NCBI GenBank assembly: GCA_023428905.1
Contig: JAEYWP010000032.1
Coordinates: 1-64,000 of the forward strand
From: Verrucomicrobiota bacterium
GTDB lineage: Bacteria > Verrucomicrobiota > Verrucomicrobiia > Opitutales > Opitutaceae
Direction of reading: 5' to 3'
Length of the DNA stretch: 64,000 nt
Part shown: piece after piece, positions 40,886-50,640 of the stretch
How positions within the stretch are numbered: position 1 is the stretch's first letter
Layout of the letters: every line of letters begins with the position of its first letter
Notes under the pieces: generated by a model
Told to the model about the DNA's origin: nothing
The model's input: only the letters and a program-made list of their open reading frames with translations
Database searches by the model: none
Position numbers and translations under genes: made by a program

Positions 40886-40919
40886 GGCGGCGGAGCAATG
40901 CGGATTTCATGCCGCCGCC
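40886..40919 (-). other. Hairpin directly upstream of potC
   Basis: GGCGGCGG at 40886-40893 pairs with CCGCCGCC at 40912-40919, an eight-pair stem whose inner side touches the GTG start of potC. It could act as the terminator remnant of the upstream AsmA-like gene (no T run) or mask the potC start in the mRNA. Confidence 0.5.
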
Positions 40920-40946
40920 CCCGCGACGCAAGGAGTTTGGCGGGGG

Positions 40947-43900
40947 CTACTCGGTCCGTGACTGATACTTGGACATCAACTTGCCCAGCGCGTCGCTGCT
41001 GATGCTGGAAAGCGAGCCCTGGATGCCCACCGGTTCCAGCAGCGGGAAATAACCCAGCGCATCCGGCTCGGTTTTGATGGCCCCCAGGAGCTTCAGATCC
41101 CGTGCCTGCTCACCGCGCACGGCAAACTGGAGCTGAACGTCCAGCGGGCGCTGCAGGAAATGGATCCCCTTCAGGTTCTTGATCCCTCCCGCGCCGATAA
41201 AGCGCAGATCCGGGGAAATCAGGCTGAAGTCCTTGATCTTCGTGTCCTCGCCCGGGCGGTGCGTCACTTCCAGGTTCAACTGGTCGAAGGCAATATTGCC
41301 CAGGCGACCGAGGACATCGCTGACCGCGCGCACCCGCGCGGCTTCACGCTCAATCCGCGACTCCCCGAGCATGCCGGACAGGAGTTCAACGGCGGCGGCG
41401 GCGGTTGACAACCCGCGCTGGGCTTTGCCCACGTCGCCGGCCCGCGCGCTGGCGGCAAAGCCGTTAAAGCGGCCGCTGCGGCTGGTCATCTTGAGGTCCG
41501 CCACCATCGCCTCCCCCAGCAGGTCGACCGATGCGGCCTTGGCCGACACCCTTCCCGTGACGTTGAACTGCCCCTCCACCGTGGCCTTCTTTTCCGGGCT
41601 GAGCGCGGCCAGGATCGGCCCTGGATTCACGTTGGTGACATTGACGTCGCCGGCCAATGAATACGAAGCGGTCTCCTTCGGCTGATGAGTGAGACCGCCG
41701 TGAACGCGCGCTTCACTCCCCTCGCCCAGCACGGCCCGCAGGTTGTCCACCGTCAGGGCCTCCGGCCCGATCTTGATTGTGCCCGTGAGGTTTCCGGCCT
41801 GCACGTCCGGCGAATAAATCACCTTTTTGAGGGCGATGCGGACCTCGCCGTTGATGCCCTTCCAGAACGGTGCGTTGTCCGGCTCCTGCCGAACAGTCGG
41901 CGCGTCCGAGGCCTCCGCCCCCTGGAACGGCGCAAGGAGAACCTGGGCGTCTTCCACATAAAGCACCTCGCTCAGAACCTGAGCGTCGATCCCCAGGGCC
42001 CCTTCGGTGGGCTGGAGTTCTGAGGTAAGGTCGAGGTCGGAGCGCCGGTCTCCCTGCTGGATCACCAGTGGCGCGACCACCTTGATACGCCCGTCCCCAT
42101 GAAGGTCGATGCGTGAGCTGGTGCTCAGCACGGGCAAAGGTCGGTCAACACCGGCCGCGGCCAGGTCCCGCACGGTCGCAGTCACCGCCAGTTGCTGGAG
42201 TGCTTCGGTCACCACAGCGGTAAAATCCCCGGAGAGTTCGCCCCGCGTCAGCTGACTCAGCGCCGCCCCGGCCGGTTGGCGGCCGGCGAGCGCCAGCGAA
42301 ACGCGGTATTGACCTGTGCTCTTCAAGGGCTGCGCAGGATCCGACGGCTTCCCTGCCCGCAAGGAAATGGACAGGAGCGGAGTGCCGCCGCTCAATACCG
42401 CAAGGTCCTGCACATCCGCCTGCCAGCCGCTGGGCGTGTAGTCGGCCGCAAGCGTACCGGTGACGTCCACATTCTGCAGCAGTGTCTCGCCCTCCTGCCG
42501 AACAGTGAGGCCCCGGACGGATAGTGGCGCCACGGTTCGCACCGCCACGCCGCCATTCAAGGCCCGGGCGGCAAACTCTCCCTGCACCGGGCCACCCTCC
42601 ACCTCGGTTTTCTCGAGGAAGGGACGAGCCCACGCGAGCGGGATCCCATGCAGCTTCACTTGCACCAAGTCCGTCAACGGGTCCGCGAGACGAAGTTCGC
42701 CTGTGGCGGTGCTGAGTTCAAAGCCCTGCAGGGCGTGGACGGAGACAATCGGGCCCGCCCCCGTCACATCGGCGATCAGCCTTTCCACCCGGACGGCGTC
42801 ACCGTGCTGCACGAGGTCGAACTCTCCGACCACGCTGGCACTGCCCACGACGGCGAGGTGCGGGTTGAGCATTTCTAAATCATCCAGGACGGCGTCAAAG
42901 CGTCCGACGGCGTGCACCTCTTCGAAGGCGCCATCGGTTTCGAAGCGGCCGGCGCCGTTGACCACAAACGCCGGCAGCGCAAACCCCATGGTAAAGGGTT
43001 TCAAGTCGGCATCGCGCGCATCGATCCGCCACGTGCCGGCGAGTAGACGGGTGGCGGCCGGATAGGTCGCCTGCACCGTCACCAATTCCTTGCCGGCGCG
43101 CTGGTCGACCGAACGGAGCCTCACGGCGTAGCTTTCATCCGAGGCCGTGCGTTCGGCCTTGAGCTCGGCGCGCAGCCTGGCCCCGTTGGGAAATTGAGGC
43201 CCGCGGGCATCGATGTCGGCGGCGAGGGCGAGTTTCCGCACGGTGCGGGGCGTCTCCATCGCGGCGTGCAGGACTCCGTTGAGACTGAGATGGTCCACGG
43301 TCGCCTTTGCTCCCGGAAGCTGCGCGGTGCCGGCAATCTTGAACTCTGCTTCCCTGCCCGCCTCCAATCCCCCGCCCTTCACCGAAACCTGTGCGCGCCC
43401 CGGCGCGGTGCCGGGTTCGATCGCAAAAAGCACGTCGCCGCTCAGGTCGGCGGCTCCGATCGCCAGGTCCACGGGCAGGTCCAGCCGGTGGAAGACCCCG
43501 TCGAAGAGGATCTCGCCGGTCGGAGTGCGGGTGGCGGCCGGTGTGGTGCCGGCGGACGCCTGAGCGAGGGCGAGTGACGCCAGGGGAAGCAGTGGCGCGC
43601 CAGCCCCAGCGCGTGCGACGGGAGGCGCAGCGGGGGAGCTCGTCAGGTCGACGGTAAACCCATGGGCCACAATCGTCTTGACCGAGACGGTCCGGCGCAG
43701 CGCTGCCAGCAAAGGCAGCTCGACGGTGGCCGACGGCACGGTCAGGACCATGCCGGGCTGCTCGAGCCGCAGCCCCTCGATTCGCGTCTGATGCAGCCCG
43801 ATGTCCACGCGCGTGAGTGTCCCCTTTAGGTCCGGCGTGGCCGCGAGGGCGCGACGCGCCGCCCAAGTCTGGACGGAGGCGTTGAACGCAAGCGCCACAA

Positions 43901-43961
43901 GCACGGCGCAGAGAACAAGCAGGGCGGCGGCGCCAATGAGGAGGAGGCGGAGGGGTCTCAT
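40947..43961 (-). CDS. AsmA-like envelope protein
   Basis: 1004 residues. One N-terminal helix (LLLIGAAALLVLCAVLVALA, about 6-25) anchors a very long beta-rich periplasmic region. The start LKGTLTRVDIGLHQTRIEGLRL is the hallmark opening of AsmA/DUF748 proteins, and later parts contain alternating G-x-h-x-h strands (KSTGQYRVSLALAG, GDVNVTNVNPGPILAAL). The C-terminal AsmA-like section has LGRLGNIAFDQLNLEV and SPDLRFIGAGGIKNLKGI. Such proteins are thought to form bridge-like lipid or envelope-assembly devices between the membranes. It is a single-gene unit, 61 bases before potC on the same strand. Confidence 0.8.
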   Translation of the reverse strand: MRPLRLLLIGAAALLVLCAVLVALAFNASVQTWAARRALAATPDLKGTLTRVDIGLHQTRIEGLRLEQPGMVLTVPSATVELPLLAALRRTVSVKTIVAHGFTVDLTSSPAAPPVARAGAGAPLLPLASLALAQASAGTTPAATRTPTGEILFDGVFHRLDLPVDLAIGAADLSGDVLFAIEPGTAPGRAQVSVKGGGLEAGREAEFKIAGTAQLPGAKATVDHLSLNGVLHAAMETPRTVRKLALAADIDARGPQFPNGARLRAELKAERTASDESYAVRLRSVDQRAGKELVTVQATYPAATRLLAGTWRIDARDADLKPFTMGFALPAFVVNGAGRFETDGAFEEVHAVGRFDAVLDDLEMLNPHLAVVGSASVVGEFDLVQHGDAVRVERLIADVTGAGPIVSVHALQGFELSTATGELRLADPLTDLVQVKLHGIPLAWARPFLEKTEVEGGPVQGEFAARALNGGVAVRTVAPLSVRGLTVRQEGETLLQNVDVTGTLAADYTPSGWQADVQDLAVLSGGTPLLSISLRAGKPSDPAQPLKSTGQYRVSLALAGRQPAGAALSQLTRGELSGDFTAVVTEALQQLAVTATVRDLAAAGVDRPLPVLSTSSRIDLHGDGRIKVVAPLVIQQGDRRSDLDLTSELQPTEGALGIDAQVLSEVLYVEDAQVLLAPFQGAEASDAPTVRQEPDNAPFWKGINGEVRIALKKVIYSPDVQAGNLTGTIKIGPEALTVDNLRAVLGEGSEARVHGGLTHQPKETASYSLAGDVNVTNVNPGPILAALSPEKKATVEGQFNVTGRVSAKAASVDLLGEAMVADLKMTSRSGRFNGFAASARAGDVGKAQRGLSTAAAAVELLSGMLGESRIEREAARVRAVSDVLGRLGNIAFDQLNLEVTHRPGEDTKIKDFSLISPDLRFIGAGGIKNLKGIHFLQRPLDVQLQFAVRGEQARDLKLLGAIKTEPDALGYFPLLEPVGIQGSLSSISSDALGKLMSKYQSRTE

Positions 43962-44200
43962 GGACGAAACAGGGACGGCGCCCGGACGAAGGAGGCGTTC
44001 AGACCGGGCCTATCAGGATGTGCTGGACTGGCTGGCATGCAAAACGGGGCGCGCATTGGGGCTTCACGGGCCTCTCCCGCGAGGTCTCAAAACGGCACCG
44101 GCCGCGACCGGGAAGGTCGGGCCGGTGTTGTAGATAAGACGCGCGGCGAGCGGAATCGTTTCAAAAATCGCCGGCGCGTTCTGCAGGCGGTGAGGCCTGC
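43962..44200. other. Intergenic region between tolC and the AsmA-like gene
   Basis: 239 bases without a gene. A six-pair hairpin GCAGGC/GCCTGC (44183-44200) directly follows the tolC stop, and a much stronger hairpin (44096-44127, listed as terminator) lies further on. The rest should hold the promoter of the AsmA-like gene, which I cannot place. Confidence 0.5.
44096..44127 (-). terminator. Terminator of the RND efflux operon
   Basis: CACCGGCCGCGACC (44096-44109) pairs with GGTCGGGCCGGTG (44115-44127), allowing one bulge, around GGGAA. On the minus strand it is followed by CCGTTTTG, a short T run. It lies about 75 bases after the tolC stop. Confidence 0.55.
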
Positions 44201-45574
44201 TTATGGCTGAAGGACAAACGGATCGGCCTGGCCGAGAGCGCGGCGCACGGACGCCACCGCGACGTTGTAGCTGTAGTTGGCAGTCAGCTGGTTCAGGCGC
44301 GATTCGGTGAGCTGCACCCGCGCCTCCAAGACGTCAAGCTGAGTGACGGTGCCGGCCGAATAACGCGCATCGGCGAGTCGCAGCGCCTCCTCGGCCTGTG
44401 TCACCACCTTCGCCGCTGCGTCCGCGAGTTCCGCCGCTTCCTGCAGGGAGGACAACGCCCGGCGGACGTCCACCTCGATCGCGAGGGAGGTTTCCTCGGT
44501 GAGGAGGCGGGCCTGGTTGAGCTGAGAGCGGGCCTGGGCGACAAGGCCACGGGTGCGCATGCCGTCAAAGACCGCCCAATTCGATTGTACGCCGATGGTC
44601 CAGCCGTCGAGCGAGTCGCCGAAGCGCTCGGAGAAGTTGCTCTTGCGCAGCTGGTATCCGCCAACCAATGCCAGGTCGGGATAATAATTGGAGCGGGCGT
44701 TCTTCACCCCGGCTTCGCGTGCATCCTCCAGTCGTTCCAGTCGGCGCAGCTCCGGGCGGTTGGCCCGGGCGGCCTCGAGGGAGGGCTGCAGGTCGTAATT
44801 GACCTTGGTGAAGTCCAACGTGCCGACAAACTCCGGCACCTTGCGGATGCTCTCCATGCGCGGATTGTGATAACCGAGGGCCTGGCGAAGCTCATCGATT
44901 GCGGTGCGGTAATTATTGCGCGCGCGGATCAAGGCCGGCTGGGCGTTGGCAAGGGTGACCTCCGAACGGAGTACTTCGAAGTTGGATGATGCGCCGGCCT
45001 CGAAGCGATTGCGTGCGATGGTGAGCTGCTCCTGCAGGAGCTGGACGTTGGATTCCTGGACGCCGATCTGCTCACGGGCGAGCAGGACGTTGTAGAACCG
45101 CGTGCGCACCTCGAAGAGCACGTTGTTGATCGTGGCCTGCAGATCGAGGAGGGCTGCCTCCCGGAGGGCGGACTGCGCCTGGAGGGCGGCACGCACACCA
45201 CCGCCGGAGAAGAGGGTCTGGCGGACGTTGAGGGCGATCTGCCAGTTCTGATCGGACGCGGGGCCGGTGCCGCCGCGGTCGGAGCTCAGTTCCTCATCGT
45301 TCTTGGTGTAGTACGAGTCGACGCTGGCGTTGGGCAGGGCGAGGGAGCGCACTTCCACGATCAGGCCTTCCTGTTCACGGATGCGTTCGCGCGCCTGCCG
45401 AATCTCGAAGCTGTTTTCGAGGGCGTAGTTGATGGCGGTGCGCAGGTCGAGGCGGTCGGGCACGTCCGGTGGCGGAGAGCCCGCCTTGCGGCCCACCTCG
45501 CCCGCGCCTTGGGCGCCAAGCGTCACCGCGGCAAACGCCGCCAGCACTGTCCAGAGTTTCAACGAAGCTTTCAT
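44201..45574 (-). CDS. TolC family outer-membrane efflux protein
   Basis: 457 residues. A signal peptide (MKASLKLWTVLAAFAAVTLGAQG) precedes two copies of the outer-membrane efflux domain. LDLRTAINYALENSFEIRQAR opens the first repeat, LNVRQTLFSGGGVRAALQAQSA holds the strand-helix turn, and IGVQSNWAVFDGMRTRGLVAQARSQLNQA opens the second. Long amphipathic helices rich in Ala, Gln and Glu follow each. It forms the exit duct for the RND pump encoded upstream, with 17 bases between them. Confidence 0.93.
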   Translation of the reverse strand: MKASLKLWTVLAAFAAVTLGAQGAGEVGRKAGSPPPDVPDRLDLRTAINYALENSFEIRQARERIREQEGLIVEVRSLALPNASVDSYYTKNDEELSSDRGGTGPASDQNWQIALNVRQTLFSGGGVRAALQAQSALREAALLDLQATINNVLFEVRTRFYNVLLAREQIGVQESNVQLLQEQLTIARNRFEAGASSNFEVLRSEVTLANAQPALIRARNNYRTAIDELRQALGYHNPRMESIRKVPEFVGTLDFTKVNYDLQPSLEAARANRPELRRLERLEDAREAGVKNARSNYYPDLALVGGYQLRKSNFSERFGDSLDGWTIGVQSNWAVFDGMRTRGLVAQARSQLNQARLLTEETSLAIEVDVRRALSSLQEAAELADAAAKVVTQAEEALRLADARYSAGTVTQLDVLEARVQLTESRLNQLTANYSYNVAVASVRRALGQADPFVLQP

Positions 45575-45591
45575 GCGTATCGGATAGGTGG

Positions 45592-48500
45592 TTACTTGAC
45601 TGCCTCCGCGACCGGGATCGGCTCCAGCTCAGCGCGTTTGGCAACGCCGCTCTTGGAGTGGTCCTTGGCCAGGAGCACGTAGAACGCCGGCACCACAAAG
45701 AGGGTGAAGACTGTGCCCACGGCCATGCCGACCACCAGGACCCAGCCGATGCTGTTTCGCGCCGCGGCGCCGGGGCCGGTGACAAAGATCAGCATGAGGT
45801 GACCGAAGACGGTCGCGGCCGAGGTCATGAGGACCGGGCGCAGGCGGGTCGCGGCGGCGCGGGTGGCGGCCTCGTAGCGGTTCAGACCCTGTTCCTGGAG
45901 ATGGTTGGCGAACTCCACGATCAGGATGCCGTTCTTTGCGATCAGGCCCACCAGGGTGATGAGGCCGATCTGGGAGTAGATGTTGAGTGACGTCTTCCAG
46001 AGGAAGATCGGCAGCATTGCTCCGAAGATCGCGAGCGGCACGGAGCCGAGCAGGATGATGAACGGATCGCGGAAGCTGTTAAACTGTGCCGCGAGGACGA
46101 GGAAGATCAGCAGCAGCGCCAGCACGCCGGTGGTCCAGAGGGCGGCGCCCTCCTTGCGGAGCTGGCGCGACTGGCCGCCGTAGTCGATGGAGTAGTCGGG
46201 CGGCAGGATTTCCGCGGCCTTCGCCTCGAGCTTCTTCAGCGCCCCGTCGACGCTCGGGCCCACCCCGGTGATCTTGATCGAGTTGAGCTGCTGGAAGCGG
46301 TTTAGCGTGCGCGGCTGCACCGTCTCCTTCAGGGTCGCCACCGTCGACAGCGAGATCAGCTGCCCCTGCGGGCCGCGGATCTGGTAGTCGAGCACCTGGT
46401 CGGGATTGAGGCGGGACGAACGTTCGACCTGCGGGATCACGCGGTAGGAGCGGCCCTGGTTGACGAAGCGGTTGACGTAACCGCCGCCGAGCATCGAGCC
46501 GAGGTCGCGGGCGACGTCGCTCAGGTTCAGCCCCATCGCGGCGACCTTGTCCTTGTCGATGTCGATCTCGACCTGCGGCAGGTCGAACTTCAGGTCCGTA
46601 TCCGCAAAGTAGAACGTGGGCGCGGCGTTGGGCTCGTTTGCATCGGTGTTGGCGTAGAGGACGAGCTGCTGCGCGAAATCGAGCATCTGGCGGTGGTCGG
46701 CGGTGGAGCGCACCACAAACTCGATCGGGAACTGGCCGCCGGAGGGCAGCGGATCCGGGGTGTTGATCACACTTTGGATACCGACGATGTCGGCGGCGGG
46801 AGCCTGAAGCGCCTGCTCGATCACCAGGGTGTTGCGCTCACGTTCCGACCACGGTTTGGTGATGGCACCGGCGAAGCCGAAGTTAGCCCCGGTGATCATG
46901 AACGAGGTGTCATACTCCGGCAGCGACTCAAACATCGCCTGGAGCTGGTCCGAATAGAGCAGGTTCTGGTCGAGAGTCGAGGTGGGGCCCGGGAGGATGA
47001 TCGAAAAGACCACGCCCTGGTCCTCCTTCGGGGCGAGTTCCCGCTGCGCGAACATGAAGAACGGAACGACCAGCAGCGCGATCAGGAAGGCGAAGGTGAT
47101 CGTGATCCAGACCGACTTGAGGCTGCTTGCCACCATGCGCTCGTAGCGGTTGCGCACCCGGTCAAAGGTGCGGTTGATCACGCCGGTCAGGCCTTCCTGC
47201 TCGTGCTTGTGATCCTTCAGCATGTAGGCGCTCATCACCGGTGACAGGGTGAGGGCGATGAAACCGGACACCGTGACCGCGCCGGCCAGGGTGAAGGCGA
47301 ATTCGCGGAAGAGCGCGCCGGTCAGGCCGCCCTGGAAACCGATCGGGGCATAGACCGCTGCAAGTGTGATCGTCATGGAGATGACGGGCCCCAGCAGCTC
47401 ACGGGCGCCGAGGATTGCGGCCTCCATCTTTCGTTTGCCCTCGCGGATATGCCGCTCGACGTTTTCCACCACCACGATTGCGTCGTCCACCACGAGACCG
47501 ACCGCCAGCACGATGGCGAGCAGGGTCAGGAGGTTGACGGTGAAGCCCATCACCCGCATCAGGAAAAGCGCCCCGATCAGGGAGAGGGGCATCGCGACGA
47601 TCGGGATGAGGACGGAGCGGATCGACCCCATGAAGAGGAAGATCACCACCATCACAATGATGAGGGTCTCGATCAGGGTCTTGAGGATTTCCTGAAGCGC
47701 GTTGTCGATGTATTCGGTGGCATCGTACGCAATCTTGGCGTTGAGGCCGGCGGGCAGGCGCACGGAGATGTCGGGCATGACCGCGCGGACGCGCTGGATG
47801 ACCTCGAGGGTGCTCTCGGTGGGCAAAACCCAGATGCCCATGAAGGTGGCCTTCTGGCCGCCGAAGCGGACCTCGGAATCGTAGCTCTCGGCGCCCATCT
47901 CAACGGAGGCGACGTCGGCAAGACGGATCAGGGTCCCCTCGCGCTCCGCCACCACCAGCTGTTCGAAATCCTGGACGGTCTGGAGGTCGGTGTTGGCCGT
48001 CAGGTTGACCGAGAGCATCGTGCCCTTGGTGGCACCGACGGCGGAAAGGGCATTGTTGGCCTGGAGGGCCCCGCGCACCTCGACCGGGCTGACGCCGCGC
48101 GAGGCGAGGCGTTCAGGATCGAGCCAGACGCGGATGGCGAAGATGCGGCCGCCCAGGACCTCGGCGCGCTGGACGCCCTGGATGGAGGCGAGCTGCGGCT
48201 GGACCACGCGGTTCAGGTAGTCCGTGATCTGGTTCTGCTCCATCGTGTCGGAGTAGAAACTGAGGTACATCGAAGCGAACTGGTTGTCCGCCGTCTGCAC
48301 GTCGATCACCGGGGACTCGGACTCCGGCGGCAGCTGGCTGCGCACCGCATCGATCTTCGCGCTGATCTGCGAGAGCGCGGCGTTGGTGTCGTAGTTGAGC
48401 CGCAGGTACACGTTGATCGTGCTCATGCCCATCCGGCTCTCGGATTCGATGTAGTCAATGCCGTCGGCGCTCGCCACCGCCTGTTCGAGCTGGGTGGTGA

Positions 48501-48687
48501 TGTAACCACGGACGGTGTCGGCGCTGGCGCCAAAGTAGAGGGTCGAGATGGTCACGACCGAGGCGTCGCTGCGGGGGTACTGGCGGACATTGAGCCCGAA
48601 GTACGAAACCACGCCCACGACGAGGAGGGCCACGTTCACCACGATGGCGATGACGGGCTTCTTGATGAAGAGATCGGTAAATTTCAT
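45592..48687 (-). CDS. RND multidrug efflux transporter (AcrB/MexB type)
   Basis: 1031-residue proton-driven inner-membrane pump. ATG 48687 gives MKFTDLFIKKPVIAIVVNVA, the classical RND start; twelve extra upstream residues are unlikely. Helix 4 has AIVLAVGLVVDDAIVVVENVERH with the paired Asp of the proton relay. Other blocks are RQYPRSDASVVTISTLYFGAS, SPVEVRGALQANNA, LAPKEDQGVVF and LIAKNGILIVEFANHLQEQG. Two porter loops and twelve helices fit the length. It lies between the membrane fusion protein and tolC. The family is HAE1-like, so amphiphilic drugs, dyes or fatty compounds are the expected substrates. Confidence 0.95.
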   Translation of the reverse strand: MKFTDLFIKKPVIAIVVNVALLVVGVVSYFGLNVRQYPRSDASVVTISTLYFGASADTVRGYITTQLEQAVASADGIDYIESESRMGMSTINVYLRLNYDTNAALSQISAKIDAVRSQLPPESESPVIDVQTADNQFASMYLSFYSDTMEQNQITDYLNRVVQPQLASIQGVQRAEVLGGRIFAIRVWLDPERLASRGVSPVEVRGALQANNALSAVGATKGTMLSVNLTANTDLQTVQDFEQLVVAEREGTLIRLADVASVEMGAESYDSEVRFGGQKATFMGIWVLPTESTLEVIQRVRAVMPDISVRLPAGLNAKIAYDATEYIDNALQEILKTLIETLIIVMVVIFLFMGSIRSVLIPIVAMPLSLIGALFLMRVMGFTVNLLTLLAIVLAVGLVVDDAIVVVENVERHIREGKRKMEAAILGARELLGPVISMTITLAAVYAPIGFQGGLTGALFREFAFTLAGAVTVSGFIALTLSPVMSAYMLKDHKHEQEGLTGVINRTFDRVRNRYERMVASSLKSVWITITFAFLIALLVVPFFMFAQRELAPKEDQGVVFSIILPGPTSTLDQNLLYSDQLQAMFESLPEYDTSFMITGANFGFAGAITKPWSERERNTLVIEQALQAPAADIVGIQSVINTPDPLPSGGQFPIEFVVRSTADHRQMLDFAQQLVLYANTDANEPNAAPTFYFADTDLKFDLPQVEIDIDKDKVAAMGLNLSDVARDLGSMLGGGYVNRFVNQGRSYRVIPQVERSSRLNPDQVLDYQIRGPQGQLISLSTVATLKETVQPRTLNRFQQLNSIKITGVGPSVDGALKKLEAKAAEILPPDYSIDYGGQSRQLRKEGAALWTTGVLALLLIFLVLAAQFNSFRDPFIILLGSVPLAIFGAMLPIFLWKTSLNIYSQIGLITLVGLIAKNGILIVEFANHLQEQGLNRYEAATRAAATRLRPVLMTSAATVFGHLMLIFVTGPGAAARNSIGWVLVVGMAVGTVFTLFVVPAFYVLLAKDHSKSGVAKRAELEPIPVAEAVK

Positions 48688-48739
48688 AAGCGCAGCAGGC
48701 ATTGCCGGGAGGCGGAGCCTCACCCGGCGTCCCGGAGGA

Positions 48740-49861
48740 TCAGGTGTTTGCCGGCTTCGGGTTGGACTCGAGCGAGGGCTGGATCGAATTGTTGATCTTC
48801 ACCGGGAGGGCGTTGCGCAGCTTGAACACGCCCGCCGACACGACCTGTTCGCCATTTTTGACGCCCTCGAGGATGGCGACGAAATCGCCGCGACGGTCGC
48901 CGAGTTTGACGAACTGCTGGCGGACCCCGAGGTACTCCTTGCCCTCACGGTCCTTCATCTGCTCGACCACGTAGATGGAATTTCCATACGCGGCGTACGC
49001 CACGGAGGTGGCGGGCACGATCACGAGGGTGCGCGGTTCGGGCAGCTCGACGGAGACGCGGGCAAACATGCCCGAGCGGAGGACATCCTCGGGATTGTCG
49101 AAGAGGGCCTGGACCGTGACGTTGCGGGTGGAGGCGCTGACCTCGGGATTGATGGCGTTGAGTTTCCCCTCGAAGCGGCGCCCGGGGAAGGCGTCGACCT
49201 CGATGACCACCTTGTGCCCCACGGCCAGACGCGGAAGCTCGCGTTCCGGGAGTGTGAAATTGACGTAGAGCTGGTCGAGCTTCTGCAGCGGGACCAGGGG
49301 CATCCCGCGGGAGACATACTGGCCGAGGTTGATCGAACGGATGCCGACGCGGCCGTCAAAGGGCGCGCGCAGGATCTTCTTGTTGATCTGCGCCTGGAGG
49401 GCGTTGACCGTGGCCTGGACTTGGTCGAGCTGGGCGGTGGCCTGATCGAGCTGCGACTGGCTGATCGTCTGCTTCTCGAGCAGCTCGGTGGCGCGTTTCG
49501 ATTCGAGCTGGGCGAGCACGAGTTGAGCCTCGGTGGAGCGGAGCTGAGCCGCCTCCACGCTGGTGTCGAGTTCCAGGAGGATGTCTCCTGCCTTCACCTG
49601 CTCACCGTTCTTGAAGTTGATCTTCACCACCGTGCCCTCGGACTCGAGGCTGAGTGAAACGCCTTCCACCGGAGCCAAGGTGCCGATCCCGGTCAGCGTG
49701 GGGTTCCAGGTTTCGGTGCGGGACTCCACGGTGCTGACCGCCATCACGGGCATCTGCGGAGCGTTGGCCTTCATGTCGGCGATCTGGCTGTATTTGACAG
49801 CGCCGAGCGTGATCACCAGCAGCGCGAAGGCTGCGAGGGCGAGGAAGAATCTCTTGATCAT
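48740..49861 (-). CDS. Membrane fusion protein of the RND efflux system
   Basis: 373-residue periplasmic adaptor. An N-terminal helix (FFLALAAFALLVITLGAV) anchors it; no lipobox Cys is seen. The lipoyl halves (EGVSLSLESEGTVVKINFKNGEQVKAGDILLELD and KKILRAPFDGRVGIRSINLGQYVSRG) flank a coiled-coil hairpin of about 60 residues. A beta-barrel domain follows (YVNFTLPERELPRLAVGHKV). It is the second gene after marR, 48 bases downstream, and 52 bases before the pump gene. Confidence 0.94.
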   Translation of the reverse strand: MIKRFFLALAAFALLVITLGAVKYSQIADMKANAPQMPVMAVSTVESRTETWNPTLTGIGTLAPVEGVSLSLESEGTVVKINFKNGEQVKAGDILLELDTSVEAAQLRSTEAQLVLAQLESKRATELLEKQTISQSQLDQATAQLDQVQATVNALQAQINKKILRAPFDGRVGIRSINLGQYVSRGMPLVPLQKLDQLYVNFTLPERELPRLAVGHKVVIEVDAFPGRRFEGKLNAINPEVSASTRNVTVQALFDNPEDVLRSGMFARVSVELPEPRTLVIVPATSVAYAAYGNSIYVVEQMKDREGKEYLGVRQQFVKLGDRRGDFVAILEGVKNGEQVVSAGVFKLRNALPVKINNSIQPSLESNPKPANT

Positions 49862-49909
49862 ACGATAACGAACTTAGGTGTGTGTGTGGGAGAGCGTGGG
49901 AAAAGGCGT

Positions 49910-50464
49910 TCAGCCGCCGGTTGGCTGCGTGCGCGCGGCTGACGGCGTCACCAGGTCGGCGGAGCGTTCCAGGATCTTGATCAACAGGCCGACGAAGGTC
50001 TTTCGCTCCGCTTCCGTGAGCGGGGACATCAGGGCGGCGATACGCTGGAAATAGCCCGGAAGGATCTGCTGGAGGCGGCTTCGCCCCTGGTCCGTCAGGC
50101 TGACGGACATCATCCGGCGGTCGTTCGGGTCGGGCGTGCGGGTGACCAGTCCGTCTCTTTCCAGGGTGTCGACAAGCCCTGTCATGGTGGCGCGGGTGAC
50201 CCCTGCCATCTCGGCCAGCTCCGCGGGTGTATGCGGCCGCGAGCACTCCGTGCCCTTTTCGATCAGGATCAGCAGAACCGTGAACCGGCCGTGAGAAATT
50301 TGGTGGCGGGCGAGGTGTTCATCGGTCACCTTGAAAGCCTCATCCCCCGTCCGAAGCAGGTGCAGGAAGGCATCCGCCGCAGAGGGGTCGAGCTGCGGAA
50401 AAGTCTGCGCGGCCTCGAGGAGGCATTCGTAACGCGGCAGATCTTTCATCATCAAGAGAGGCAT
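49910..50464 (-). CDS. MarR family transcriptional regulator
   Basis: 184 residues. The winged helix is HTPAELAEMAGVTRATMTGLVDTLERDGLVTRTPDPNDRRMMSVSLTDQG, including the D-x-R-x2 wing, and flanking helices should make the dimer. Met5 or Met6 could be the real start, as the first residues MPLLMMKDLPRYE contain three Met. It heads the marR-MFP-RND-tolC operon. A palindrome 37 bases upstream (50501-50514) is its likely operator, giving autorepression and induction by the pump's substrates. Confidence 0.93.
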   Translation of the reverse strand: MPLLMMKDLPRYECLLEAAQTFPQLDPSAADAFLHLLRTGDEAFKVTDEHLARHQISHGRFTVLLILIEKGTECSRPHTPAELAEMAGVTRATMTGLVDTLERDGLVTRTPDPNDRRMMSVSLTDQGRSRLQQILPGYFQRIAALMSPLTEAERKTFVGLLIKILERSADLVTPSAARTQPTGG

Positions 50465-50500
50465 GGGATCGTAAGGGAGGTGATTATCAGGTGGCTTATA

Positions 50501-50514
50501 GTTAGGCTCCTAAC
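50501..50514 (-). promoter_or_regulatory. Palindromic operator upstream of marR
   Basis: GTTAGGCTCCTAAC has two six-base inverted arms, GTTAGG and CCTAAC, around CT. It lies 37-50 bases before the marR start, overlapping TAACTAT that could serve as the -10 on the minus strand with TTGCCT further upstream. The position suits repressor occlusion of the promoter. The link to MarR is inference from position and symmetry. Confidence 0.65.
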
Positions 50515-50640
50515 GGTCTAGGCAAGGGCAAATGCTAGAAAGCCGTAAAATGCCGCTCGGTGGCTTTGCGCGGAACCGAAGCGGGGCGCCCATACCGCGG
50601 TTGCGCGGGCCGGACCGCAAGGGACGCGCCGCCGAGGCAT

